24,571 nucleotides of DNA from Clostridiales bacterium UBA4706 (GTDB lineage: Bacteria > Bacillota > Clostridia > Oscillospirales > Oscillospiraceae), in assembly GCA_002404605.1 (NCBI GenBank), contig DHKA01000050.1, forward strand, positions 12,213 to 36,783, in the 5' to 3' direction. Position numbers and translations under genes: made by a program. Every line of letters starts with the position of its first letter. The first letter of the stretch is position 1. Below, one piece after another: positions 15,334 through 22,717 of the stretch. The notes under the pieces are model-generated. The model saw only the letters and a list, made by a program, of their open reading frames with translations. It had not been told where the DNA came from and did not search any database.

Positions 15334-15783
15334 TTACAGCTCTCTGGTATCGAGCAGAATGGTGATAGGCCCGTTGTTGACGGACTCGACGAGCATGTCC
15401 GCTCCGAACTCCCCGGTCTCCACATGGAACCCGGCCTCGCGGCAGAGCGCGATCACGCGCTCATAGAGCGGGATGGCGGTATCGGGCCGCGCCGCGGCGG
15501 TGAAGCCGGGACGACGGGAGCGGCAGTCCGCCCAGAGCGTGAACTGGCTCACGATGAGGATATCCGCGCCCGCGTCGGCGGGGCGGATGTTCATCTTTCC
15601 GTTTTCATCGTCAAAGACGCGCAGCCCGCAGATGCGGTCGGCGATCTTCGCGGCTTCCTTTTCGGTATCGTCCACGTGGACGCCGAGCAGCACGAGAAAC
15701 CCCTTGCCGATCTCGCCGAGCACCTCGCCGGTCTCGGCGCGCGTCACGCGGGCGCTGTTGACTCTCGTTACGACGGCTTTCAT
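15334..15783 (-). CDS. dtd: D-aminoacyl-tRNA deacylase
   Basis: This 149-residue enzyme removes D-amino acids (and glycine) wrongly attached to tRNA, a chirality proofreading step. The family signatures are complete: SQFTL (79-83) with ADCRSRRPGF after it, and NNGPIT (136-141), whose Gly-Pro pair forms the cross-subunit selectivity motif. The start MKAVVTRVNSARVTR and GKGFLVLLGV are also typical. The length is normal. GGAGGA lies 7 nt upstream of the ATG. It is placed 17 nt after relA, an arrangement seen in many Bacillota. Confidence 0.96.
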   Translation of the reverse strand: MKAVVTRVNSARVTRAETGEVLGEIGKGFLVLLGVHVDDTEKEAAKIADRICGLRVFDDENGKMNIRPADAGADILIVSQFTLWADCRSRRPGFTAAARPDTAIPLYERVIALCREAGFHVETGEFGADMLVESVNNGPITILLDTREL

Positions 15784-15800
15784 AAATCGTTCCTCCGTTT

Positions 15801-18011
15801 TTATCCGTTGCCTCGGTCGATCTCACGCACGCCGCCGAGCGTGCGGATCCTCGCCATGATGAGCCGCAGCGAGGCAAGATCGGGGACTTCGGTGGTGACA
15901 TAGACGAGCGCATTCCCCTCGGGGAGCGAGCGGGCGTTGAGCGAACGAACCTTGGCGTTGAGCGCGTTGAGCACGGCGGCGATGTCCAGAATGAGACCGT
16001 TGCGGTCGCGCGCGAGAATACGCAGCGTTGTGGGGTAAAGCCCCATCGTCTTATCGGCCCACGAAACATTCAGCCAGCGGCCTTCCTTCTCACGCTTGCA
16101 GAGACTGTTGAGATAGTTCGGACAGTCGGCGCGGTGGATGGAAACGCCCTGCCCGCGCGTGATGAACCCGACGATCGGATCGCCCGGCACCGGCGTGCAG
16201 CAGCGGGAGAACTTGATGAGGCAGTTGTCCATGCCCTCAACGAGAACGCCCTGCACGGCCTTGGCCGGCTGCACGCTGTGGCGCTCAACGGATTCGTTGA
16301 TCCGTTCAAGCTCGCTTTTGTGGCTTTGCGCCTGCGCGCGGGCGGCGCGGGCGATCTCATCCTTGAAGCGGTTGACCGCGCGCGTGCAGGTGATGCCGCC
16401 GTAGCCGATGGCGGCATACATATCGTCGAGACTCGTGACGGAGAGCTTTTTGATGCATGTCTGCAAAAGCTCGTCGTCCTCGAGATACGCCGTCGTGAGC
16501 CCGGCACGGCGCAACTCGCTTTCAAACATCTCCTTGCCGCGGACGATGTTCTCCTCGCGGCGCTCCTTTTTGAGCCACTGGCGGATCTTTGAGCGGGCGG
16601 CGTTGGACTTGCAGAGTGTCATCCAGTCGCGGCTCGGTCCCGGCGCGGATTTGGACGTGATGATATCGACGATATCGCCGTTTTGCAGCGTATAGTCAAA
16701 CGGCACGATGCGCCCGTTGACCTTTGCGCCGATCATCCGGTTGCCGACGGCGGAATGGATGCCGTAGGCAAAGTCGATCGGACACGCACCGGCGGGGAGG
16801 TTTACCACGTCGCCCTGCGGCGTGAATACGAACACCTCGTCATTGAACATGTCCATTTTAAGATCGTGGACGAAGTCCTGCGCGTCGGTGTCCTGCTGCG
16901 CTTCGAGCAGACGGCGGATCCAGGCGAACTTCTCCTCGTCTCCGGCGCGGACGCCCGCGCCGCCGGATTTGTATTTCCAGTGCGCGGCGATGCCGTATTC
17001 GCTGATGCGGTGCATCTCCCAGGTACGGATCTGCACCTCGAACATGATGCCCTCCTCGCCGAGGACGGTCGTATGCACGCTCTGGTAGCCGTTGGGCTTG
17101 GGCGTGGCGATGTAGTCCTTGAACCGGCCCGGCACGGGGCGGAACATGTCGTGGATGTGGCCGAGAACGTTGTAGCAGTCGGGGATATCGTCCACAATGA
17201 CGCGGAACGCGCAGAGATCGAAGATCTCGTCCAGACCGCGCTTCTGCGTATACATCTTGCGGTAAATGCTGTAGGTGTGCTTGATGCGGCTCTGCACCGT
17301 TGCGTGGATGTTATACTCTGTGAGCCGGTCGGTGATCTTCTTCTCGACGTCGGACATGAACCTGTTGAGCACGTCCGCCTTGCTGTCGAGGTAGGTGATG
17401 ATCTCGCGGTAGCCGTCCGGGTCGAGGTATTTGAGCGAGAGGTCCTCGAGCTCCCACTTCACCTTCTGCAAGCCGAGACGGTGGGCGATGGGCGCGTAGA
17501 TCTCCATCGTTTCGAGCGACTTTTCGAGCTGCTTCTGTGCGACCATATATTCCATCGTGCGCATGTTGTGCAGCCGGTCGGCGATCTTGATGAGGATGAC
17601 GCGGATGTCCTTCGCCATCGCCATGAGCATTTTGCGGAGGTTTTCCATCTGCTCGTCCTCGCGGCTCGTGAACTGCACGCGGGTGAGCTTTGTGACACCC
17701 TCGACGATATCGGCGACCTCGGTGCCGAACTGCCGGGCGATATCCTCGTGGGTGATGGCGGTATCCTCGATGCAGTCGTGCAGCAGCGCCGCGACGATGC
17801 TGTCCTCGTCCAGCCCCATCTCCGCGCAGATCTGCGCGGCGGCGACGCAGTGCGTCACATATGGCGTGCCGGCCTTGCGCTTCTGCCCGCTGTGGGCGCG
17901 GTCGGCCAGCTCGAACGCCGCGCGTACCCGGCCGAGATCGACGCCGGGGTTATGTTCCAAAATGGTATCGGCAAGCTCCCGATAGCCCTGTTCAACAATT
18001 TCTTCTGCCAT
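15801..18011 (-). CDS. relA: Bifunctional (p)ppGpp synthetase/hydrolase (RelA/SpoT, Rel)
   Basis: This 736-residue Rel protein makes and degrades the alarmone (p)ppGpp in the stringent response. Domains in order: an HD hydrolase with LLHDCIEDT (77-85; H78, D79) and DRLHNMRT (145-152); the synthetase with RFKDYIATPKPNGYQSVHT (296-314), whose RFKD is the form found in bifunctional Rel enzymes; TGS (about 391-455); the conserved cysteine/zinc-finger-like region with RCCTPVPGD and HRADCPN (603-632); and a C-terminal ACT domain (about 660-736). Both active sites look intact. AAGGA lies 7 nt before the ATG. The gene is 12 nt downstream of recJ and heads the block that includes dtd and the LRR genes. 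Confidence 0.97.
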   Translation of the reverse strand: MAEEIVEQGYRELADTILEHNPGVDLGRVRAAFELADRAHSGQKRKAGTPYVTHCVAAAQICAEMGLDEDSIVAALLHDCIEDTAITHEDIARQFGTEVADIVEGVTKLTRVQFTSREDEQMENLRKMLMAMAKDIRVILIKIADRLHNMRTMEYMVAQKQLEKSLETMEIYAPIAHRLGLQKVKWELEDLSLKYLDPDGYREIITYLDSKADVLNRFMSDVEKKITDRLTEYNIHATVQSRIKHTYSIYRKMYTQKRGLDEIFDLCAFRVIVDDIPDCYNVLGHIHDMFRPVPGRFKDYIATPKPNGYQSVHTTVLGEEGIMFEVQIRTWEMHRISEYGIAAHWKYKSGGAGVRAGDEEKFAWIRRLLEAQQDTDAQDFVHDLKMDMFNDEVFVFTPQGDVVNLPAGACPIDFAYGIHSAVGNRMIGAKVNGRIVPFDYTLQNGDIVDIITSKSAPGPSRDWMTLCKSNAARSKIRQWLKKERREENIVRGKEMFESELRRAGLTTAYLEDDELLQTCIKKLSVTSLDDMYAAIGYGGITCTRAVNRFKDEIARAARAQAQSHKSELERINESVERHSVQPAKAVQGVLVEGMDNCLIKFSRCCTPVPGDPIVGFITRGQGVSIHRADCPNYLNSLCKREKEGRWLNVSWADKTMGLYPTTLRILARDRNGLILDIAAVLNALNAKVRSLNARSLPEGNALVYVTTEVPDLASLRLIMARIRTLGGVREIDRGNG

Positions 18012-18023
18012 GATAGATCCTTT

Positions 18024-19712
18024 TTATCCTTCTTTGCTTCGGCGCAGATCGGTGATCACGAGCTGCACGCTGCGCCGGCCGTGAAATTCATTGATCTGCG
18101 GCACAAAAACAATGTCGCAGCGCTGCCCGGCACGCGCGCCGAGAGCGGGCGCGGTCTGAGAGAAGAACACGCCGTCATAGGTCTGCCCGAACTTCGAGAG
18201 CTTCAGCCGCAGGTGCTTCCCGCCGCCGATGGGCTGCACGGAATCGAGCGAAACGTCTTCCATATAAAGGAGCGGGCGCGGATTGCCGTTGCCGCACGGC
18301 TCCAGCTCGTCGAGCGATTCAACGCACGCCATCGTCAAAAGCTCCGGTGAATCGACGAGAAGATCCGCCTCCAGCGCCGGGAGCGTCCGGTCGGGGTGGG
18401 AGAGATAGTAGTCGCGCAGCCGTTCGCGCAGCTCGTCCACGCGGCCGCGGCGGACCGTGACGCCCGCGGCCATCGCGTGGCCGCCGAAGCCCTCCAGACA
18501 GTCCGAGCATGCCGAGAGCGCCTCAAAGAGATTGAAGGAGCCGGTGCTGCGGCATGAGCCCTTGCCGTTTTCGCCGTCCAGACAGATCATCACCGCGGGA
18601 ACGCTGTAGGCGTCCGTCAGGCGCGAGGCAACGATGCCGATCACGCCGGGATGCCAGTTTTCCGCCGCGAGCACGATGGGCGCGTCCGGCCTCTCGCCGT
18701 GCAGATGCTCGACCGCCTCGCGCCAGATATCCATCTCCAACGCCTGCCGCTCGCGGTTTATGGCGCACAGCTCCGCGGCCAGTATGCGGGCGCGGCGCGG
18801 ATCGGTCTCTTCCAGCAGCCGAACCGCAAGACTCGGCTCGCCGAGCCGTCCGGCGGCGTTGATGCGCGGGGCAAGCGAGAAGCCCACGGTAGAAGCGGTG
18901 AACGGCTTATCACGCACGCCCGCCTCCTCCGCCAGCGCGAGAAAACCGGGGCGGCAGTCGCCCGCGGCGATCTTTTGCAGCCCGCAGCGCGTGATGAAGC
19001 GGTTTTCGCCGAGCAGCGGCATCACATCCGCCACTGTGCCGACCGCGACGAGATCGCCGTAGCGCGCGAGCATTTTATCCGCGTCGCCGTCCATGGCGCA
19101 CACGAGCTTGAACGCCACGCCGACGCCCGCGAGCGCCGTGCCGACGCCGTTTCCGTCCGGCTGCTTGGGATCGACGACCGCCTCCGCCTCCGGGAGCGAT
19201 TCGCGGCATTCGTGGTGGTCGGTCACGATCATGTCCACGCCGCGCTGCGCGGCGTAGGCCGTCTCTTCCAGATTCGTAACGCCGCAGTCCACCGTCACGA
19301 TGAGCGTGACGCCCTTTTCCGCCAGAGCGTCGATGGCGGCGTTGTTGAGTCCGTACCCCTCGCGGATGCGGTCGGGGATGTACAGCTCGCAGGTGAGACC
19401 GCGCTCTCGCAGATAATCGGTGAGCAGACATGCGGCGGTGATGCCGTCCACGTCGTAATCGCCGTATACGGCGACGTGCTCGCCCGTCGCTACGGCGCGG
19501 GTGAGACGCTGCACGGCGTCCACCATGCCGGTGAGCTCGAGAGGGTTTGTGAGTGTTTCCGCGCCGCCGCGGAGAAACGAGCGCGCCGCGCCGGGCTCGG
19601 AAAGCCCGCGCAGGTGAAGGATCGCCGCGAGCAGCGGTGTACAGCCGGCGGCGAGCAGCGCGCGGGGGATCTCCGCGCCGCGCTCCGGCACATTCCAGTT
19701 TGCGTATTTCAT
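18024..19712 (-). CDS. recJ: Single-stranded-DNA-specific exonuclease RecJ
   Basis: This 562-residue 5'-to-3' single-strand DNA exonuclease acts in recombination and mismatch or base-excision repair. DHH-superfamily motifs are present: AVYGDYDVDGITA (81-93), VTVDCGVTN (139-147), TDHHE (164-168) and DPKQPDGNGVGTALAGVGVAF (181-201), followed by a DHHA1-type domain and a C-terminal OB-like region. The length is normal for the family. The ribosome binding site is weak: GGAG lies 12 nt from the ATG. It is the first gene of the seven-gene minus-strand block and diverges from prmA. Confidence 0.95.
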   Translation of the reverse strand: MKYANWNVPERGAEIPRALLAAGCTPLLAAILHLRGLSEPGAARSFLRGGAETLTNPLELTGMVDAVQRLTRAVATGEHVAVYGDYDVDGITAACLLTDYLRERGLTCELYIPDRIREGYGLNNAAIDALAEKGVTLIVTVDCGVTNLEETAYAAQRGVDMIVTDHHECRESLPEAEAVVDPKQPDGNGVGTALAGVGVAFKLVCAMDGDADKMLARYGDLVAVGTVADVMPLLGENRFITRCGLQKIAAGDCRPGFLALAEEAGVRDKPFTASTVGFSLAPRINAAGRLGEPSLAVRLLEETDPRRARILAAELCAINRERQALEMDIWREAVEHLHGERPDAPIVLAAENWHPGVIGIVASRLTDAYSVPAVMICLDGENGKGSCRSTGSFNLFEALSACSDCLEGFGGHAMAAGVTVRRGRVDELRERLRDYYLSHPDRTLPALEADLLVDSPELLTMACVESLDELEPCGNGNPRPLLYMEDVSLDSVQPIGGGKHLRLKLSKFGQTYDGVFFSQTAPALGARAGQRCDIVFVPQINEFHGRRSVQLVITDLRRSKEG

Positions 19713-19768
19713 TCGGTCTTATATCTCCATTTTTTAATTACAAAAAGAGAAGAAAAAAGAAAAGGCAT

Positions 19769-19798
19769 TTTATAACACTTTATTTTAACAAATGTCTT
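19769..19798 (-). promoter_or_regulatory. Possible promoter of the recJ operon
   Basis: On the minus strand AAGACA (19798-19793), an 18-bp spacer and TATAAA (19774-19769) lie in an AT-rich stretch about 57 bp upstream of recJ. The -10 box is good and the -35 box is poor. Confidence 0.35.
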
Positions 19799-19832
19799 CC
19801 CAAACTGCAAGGGAACGGGGACGGAATTTTCC

Positions 19833-19861
19833 TTGACATGGCGAAAAAACAACGTTACACT
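19833..19861 (+). promoter_or_regulatory. Sigma-A promoter of prmA
   Basis: A perfect TTGACA (19833-19838), a 17-bp spacer and TACACT (19856-19861) lie about 40 bp upstream of the prmA start. Confidence 0.75.
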
Positions 19862-19902
19862 TTCGGCAGATATGTAATCAAGCGATAAAAGGAGACAACG
19901 CT

Positions 19903-20826
19903 ATGCAATGGCTGGAATGCACCGTTCCCGGCGGGGACGATCCGGAGGAGCTCTGCAACGCGCTCGCCGCGCTCGGCGTCGGCGGGATGAGCATTGAAAA
20001 CGAACGGGATTTTCGTGAGTTTCTGGAAAACAATCGCGCCTGCTGGGACTATGTGGACGAGGAGCTTGAGGAAAGCTTTTCCGGCGTGTCGCGCGTGAAA
20101 TTCTGGCTTTCGTGCGATGCCGAGGGCGAGAGCGTTCTCGCCGCGGTGCGCGCGGCGGGCTACAGCGTGGAAACACGCGTCATCGCCGACGAGGACTGGG
20201 AGAATAACTGGAAGCAGTATTATAAGCCCCTGCCCATCGGGGAAAAGCTCGTCGTCGTTCCCGCGTGGGAGGAGCAGCCCGCGGACGGGCGCGTCCCGCT
20301 GCGGCTCGATCCGGGCCTTATCTTCGGCACCGGCAGCCACGCCACGACGCGCATGTGTCTCGAAGCGATCGAAACGCTCGCCGCACCGGAGAAGCGCGTG
20401 CTCGATCTCGGCTGCGGCAGCGGCATCCTCTCCATCGGTGCGCTCGTGCTCGGCTGCAAAGAGGCCGTCGGCTGCGACATCGACCCCAAAGCGCCGGACG
20501 TGGCGATGGACAACGCCGCGCTCAACGGCATCGGTGCGGACCGCTTCCGTGTGTACGCCGGGGACATCCTCTCGGACAAGGGGATGCGCGCCGCGCTCGG
20601 CACCGGGTTTGACATCGTGCTTGCCAACATCGTTGCGGACGTCATACTCCCGCTCGCGCCGCTCTCACGCGAATTTCTCGCGCCCGGCGGCACGTTCGTC
20701 ACCTCCGGCATCATCGAGGGACGGCAGGACGAGATCGAGCACGCGCTCAAAAAAGCGGGCTACACCATAGAAAAACATCTTTGCGAAGAAGAATGGCACT
20801 GTTTTGTGTGTAGCGCGCGCCAATAA
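19903..20826 (+). CDS. prmA: Ribosomal protein L11 methyltransferase
   Basis: This 307-residue enzyme methylates lysines and the N-terminus of ribosomal protein L11 using S-adenosylmethionine. The N-terminal substrate-binding domain (about 1-100) includes EDWENNWKQYYKPLPIGEKL. The Rossmann methyltransferase core has LDPGLIFGTGSHATTRMCLE (135-154), the SAM-binding loop VLDLGCGSG (166-174), the acidic CDID (191-194) and FDIVLANIVADVILPL (236-251) with the catalytic-region NIVAD. The length is usual for the family. AAAGGAGA lies upstream of the ATG at 19903. It is transcribed from the promoter at 19833 and probably continues into the small downstream gene. Confidence 0.96.
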   Translation: MQWLECTVPGGDDPEELCNALAALGVGGMSIENERDFREFLENNRACWDYVDEELEESFSGVSRVKFWLSCDAEGESVLAAVRAAGYSVETRVIADEDWENNWKQYYKPLPIGEKLVVVPAWEEQPADGRVPLRLDPGLIFGTGSHATTRMCLEAIETLAAPEKRVLDLGCGSGILSIGALVLGCKEAVGCDIDPKAPDVAMDNAALNGIGADRFRVYAGDILSDKGMRAALGTGFDIVLANIVADVILPLAPLSREFLAPGGTFVTSGIIEGRQDEIEHALKKAGYTIEKHLCEEEWHCFVCSARQ

Positions 20827-20837
20827 CGGGCATACTA

Positions 20838-20857
20838 CCCGTACAAAAAAGTACGGG
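20838..20857 (+). promoter_or_regulatory. Hairpin overlapping the ribosome binding site of the 59-residue gene
   Basis: CCCGTAC (20838-20844) and GTACGGG (20851-20857) form a perfect 7-bp stem around an A6 loop. The right arm contains the first three G of the GGGAGG ribosome binding site (20855-20860). An alternative 4-bp pairing, CGGG (20827-20830) with CCCG (20838-20841), is mutually exclusive with it. Confidence 0.5.
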
Positions 20858-20870
20858 AGGTAAATGTTCC

Positions 20871-21050
20871 ATGATGATGAACGGCAGAAAATTTATGACG
20901 GGTCTCGGTATCGGCATGGTGGCGGGCGGCGCGCTCTGCATGATGATGGCGCCCAAGGCCAAGCGCAACGACGGCAAGCGTATGGTGAGCCGCGCGCTCA
21001 AGGGCATGGGCGATGTGATCGACGACGTTTCCGACGCGCTGTGCCGCTGA
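20871..21050 (+). CDS. Small 59-residue protein with a hydrophobic N-terminus, YtxH-like in layout
   Basis: This gene encodes 59 residues. The reading begins with three tandem ATG codons (20871, 20874, 20877), so the exact start is open; GGGAGG (20855-20860) is 10 nt before the first. The protein has a Gly-rich hydrophobic helix (FMTGLGIGMVAGGALCMMMA, residues 8-27), a basic segment (PKAKRNDGKRMVSR) and an amphipathic end (ALKGMGDVIDDVSDAL). This is the layout of small YtxH-like envelope proteins, which have unclear stress-related roles; the match is by layout only. It lies 44 nt after prmA on the same strand. An overlapping frame starting at 20864 is less likely because its start is only 3 nt from the ribosome binding site. 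Confidence 0.7.
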   Translation: MMMNGRKFMTGLGIGMVAGGALCMMMAPKAKRNDGKRMVSRALKGMGDVIDDVSDALCR

Positions 21051-21113
21051 GAGCCGAAAGTAACTTTTGACCGCCGAAAAGAAAAAATATTTTTGTTTTT
21101 CCAAAAAAGGGGG

Positions 21114-21142
21114 TTGCTTTTTCCTGACGGCTGTGCTATTCT
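21114..21142 (+). promoter_or_regulatory. Promoter of tRNA-Arg
   Basis: TTGCTT (21114-21119), a 17-bp spacer and TATTCT (21137-21142), with an extended -10 TG at 21134-21135, precede the tRNA by 19 bp. The same TGTGCTAT string occurs in the phnD promoter at 23500. Confidence 0.6.
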
Positions 21143-21161
21143 AAATGAGCGTCACAGATAT

Positions 21162-21238
21162 GCGCCGTTAGCTCAGCTGGATAGAGTGTCTGGCTACGGA
21201 CCAGAAGGTCAGGGGTTCGAATCCCTTACGGCGTGCCA
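21162..21238 (+). tRNA. tRNA-Arg (anticodon ACG)
   Basis: The 77-nt cloverleaf has acceptor arms GCGCCGT (21162-21168) and ACGGCGT (21228-21234), D-arm GCTC..GAGT, anticodon stem TCTGG/CCAGA, anticodon loop CTACGGA with anticodon ACG at 21196-21198, and T-arm AGGGG-TTCGAAT-CCCTT. The discriminator base is G and CCA is encoded (21236-21238). The first acceptor pair is G-U rather than G-C. The ACG anticodon is normally converted to ICG by TadA and reads CGT, CGC and CGA codons. Confidence 0.96.
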
Positions 21239-21240
21239 AG

Positions 21241-21271
21241 ACTCCGACTGCATTTGCAGTCGGAGTTTTTT
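21241..21271 (+). terminator. Strong intrinsic terminator after tRNA-Arg
   Basis: ACTCCGACTGCA (21241-21252) and TGCAGTCGGAGT (21255-21266) are perfect inverted copies, followed by a T-run to 21271. This stem starts 3 nt after the tRNA CCA end. Confidence 0.92.
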
Positions 21272-21288
21272 GTTTCACACTATGTAAC

Positions 21289-22018
21289 TCATTCTGTGCT
21301 GCCCAGCCGGTCCATCCAGCGCCGCCGCCGAAAGACCGCCAGAAACACGCCAAGACGGAAGCACTCTTAAAGTACACGTAAGCGACCGGCAGCTTTCAGA
21401 CAAAGGCGCTCAACAGGGCGAGCGGGACGCCGAGACACCATGTGCCGGCCATATCGATGAGCATGATGTACTTCGTCCGTCCGCCGCTGTGGAGGATCCC
21501 GCCGCCGAGGATCATGTTGAGTACCTTGCACGGCGCGACAAGCGCGTAGGCAAGGAGGATCTGCCGCGTTATCGTCTTCACTGCGCCGTCCACCCGGTAG
21601 ATATCCGCATAGGGTGCGCGGAGCAATACCACCGCGAAGGAGAGGACGAGCGCCCCGACAGCGCCGTATACGAGCAGCCGCTCCGCCGGGTCGCGGTGTC
21701 CTTCGTATAGGCGCGCATGACTGTTTCGGGGAAAAGGGCGCACACGGCGGTGAAGATCCCCGCGATGACGGCGGCGAGCGCGAGATTGACAAAGAAGCTC
21801 CGCCGCACCTCCGCGGCCATTTCCTGCCCGAGATACTGGGCGACCATGATCCCGGCCACGGCGCCGACGGCGGAGACGATGACCGAATAAATGGATACGA
21901 ATTTTCCCGCCAGCCCGACGCCCGCCACGGAGACCGCACCGAGCTGCCCGATCATAATTTGATCGACCATGCTGAACGATGATTGCATCATCGATTGCAG
22001 CGCCGCGGGGATCGCAAG
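21289..22018 (-). pseudogene. MATE transporter remnant, internally deleted and frame-disrupted
   Basis: MATE sequence can be followed through three frames. From 22018 to about 21690 it reads LAIPAALQSMMQSSFSMVDQ, IMIGQLGAVSVAGVGLAGKF and on to FPETVMRAYTKD, the first three or so helices. The next recognisable part, in another frame, is ERLLVYGAVGALVLSFAVVL to APCKVLNMILGGGILHSGGR, which belongs to the last third of the protein, so roughly 200 residues are missing at about 21690. That frame is cut by TGA at 21396-21398 where relatives have Trp (LSAFV-stop-KLPVAYVYF). Around 21367-21370 the frame shifts again into ECFRLGVFLAVFRRRRWMDR, the normal C-terminus, ending at 21289. The gene cannot make a working transporter. 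The comparison rests on general knowledge of the family. Confidence 0.85.
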
Positions 22019-22558
22019 CGCGCATACGGGCGTATCGTCGAACCCCGCGACGGAAATGTCCTCCGGCACGCGGATGCCCTGCTCCAAGAGAAAGCCCATA
22101 AGATCGACGGCGTAGGCGTCAGAAACGGCGAAAACCGCCGTTGCGCGCCGGAGTGTTTCCGGATTCTGCCGGTAAAACGCTTGCCGCTCCGCCTTTCGCA
22201 TGGGGACGATGAGCGGCGCAGCATTTCCGGGCGCGAAGCCGCGGCGAAAGCCGAGCATGCGCTCGCGGTCGATGCCGACGTCGTTGTCGGAAATGCAGAG
22301 GGCGGTCTCGTGGCCCAGCGCGCGGAGATGTCGCCCGACCTGCTGCCCGCCGTCAAAATTATCGATGGTGAGATTCAAAAACCGCTGCGGTGCGCGGCAA
22401 AGCCCATCGTACACTACGAAGGGGATACGCATCCGGCTGCGGAGAAGCTCGTAGTCCTGCTCGCAGAAGCCGATCACGACGATGCCGTCCATGTTCCACA
22501 TGGAGGCGAACTGCACGATCTCCTCCGCAATGTCGCAGATGCGCACGCGCTCCGCCAT
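22019..22558 (-). pseudogene. LacI-family regulator fragment fused in frame to the MATE remnant
   Basis: About 180 residues of a periplasmic-binding-protein-like LacI sensor domain are present, with MWNMDGIVVIGF, RIPFVVYDG, LTIDNFDGGQQVGRHLRALG, ISDNDVGIDRERMLGFRRGF, AVFAVSDAYAVDLMGFLLEQ and ending VPEDISVAGFDDTPV. The DNA-binding HTH and the first strands of the sensor domain are missing at the N-terminus, and the last part is missing at the C-terminus, where the sequence passes without a stop into MATE sequence. The ATG at 22558 has a good GGAGGA 8 nt upstream, so a truncated fusion polypeptide of up to 326 residues could still be made. Regulatory function is unlikely without the HTH. Confidence 0.82.
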
Positions 22559-22635
22559 GGCTTTTCCTCCGATCGTTTGGATGGTCCTATTTTATGGGCG
22601 TGCCGACGATAAGTCAAAGGGTATCTATATGGGAT

Positions 22636-22652
22636 GCGACGTGAGACGTTGC
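22636..22652. repeat. 17-bp imperfect palindrome upstream of the rpiR promoter
   Basis: GCGACGT-GAG-ACGTTGC has 7-bp arms with one mismatch. It lies 3 bp before the -35 box of the rpiR-type gene, a plausible position for an operator or activator site. Confidence 0.35.
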
Positions 22653-22655
22653 GCT

Positions 22656-22684
22656 TTGACGGCGGGTTTGTTATAGTATATAAA
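22656..22684 (+). promoter_or_regulatory. Sigma-A promoter of the RpiR-type regulator gene
   Basis: TTGACG (22656-22661), 17 bp and TATAAA (22679-22684) match five of six bases in each box, 33 bp upstream of the GTG start. Confidence 0.7.
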
Positions 22685-22717
22685 AAAGAGTAAGCGATAC
22701 GAGGGGGAGGGACTTCC

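Noticed and set aside
16683..18350. Open frame of 555 codons on the plus strand
   Set aside because: Antisense to relA, whose domains and catalytic residues are complete.
20864..21070. 68-codon frame overlapping the 59-residue gene
   Set aside because: Its ATG is 3 nt from the ribosome binding site and the product is Arg/His/Gly-rich with no plausible fold, unlike the alternative frame.
21051..21113. Terminator between the 59-residue gene and tRNA-Arg
   Set aside because: The stretch is A/T-run rich but no GC stem precedes a T-run, so no intrinsic terminator is called.
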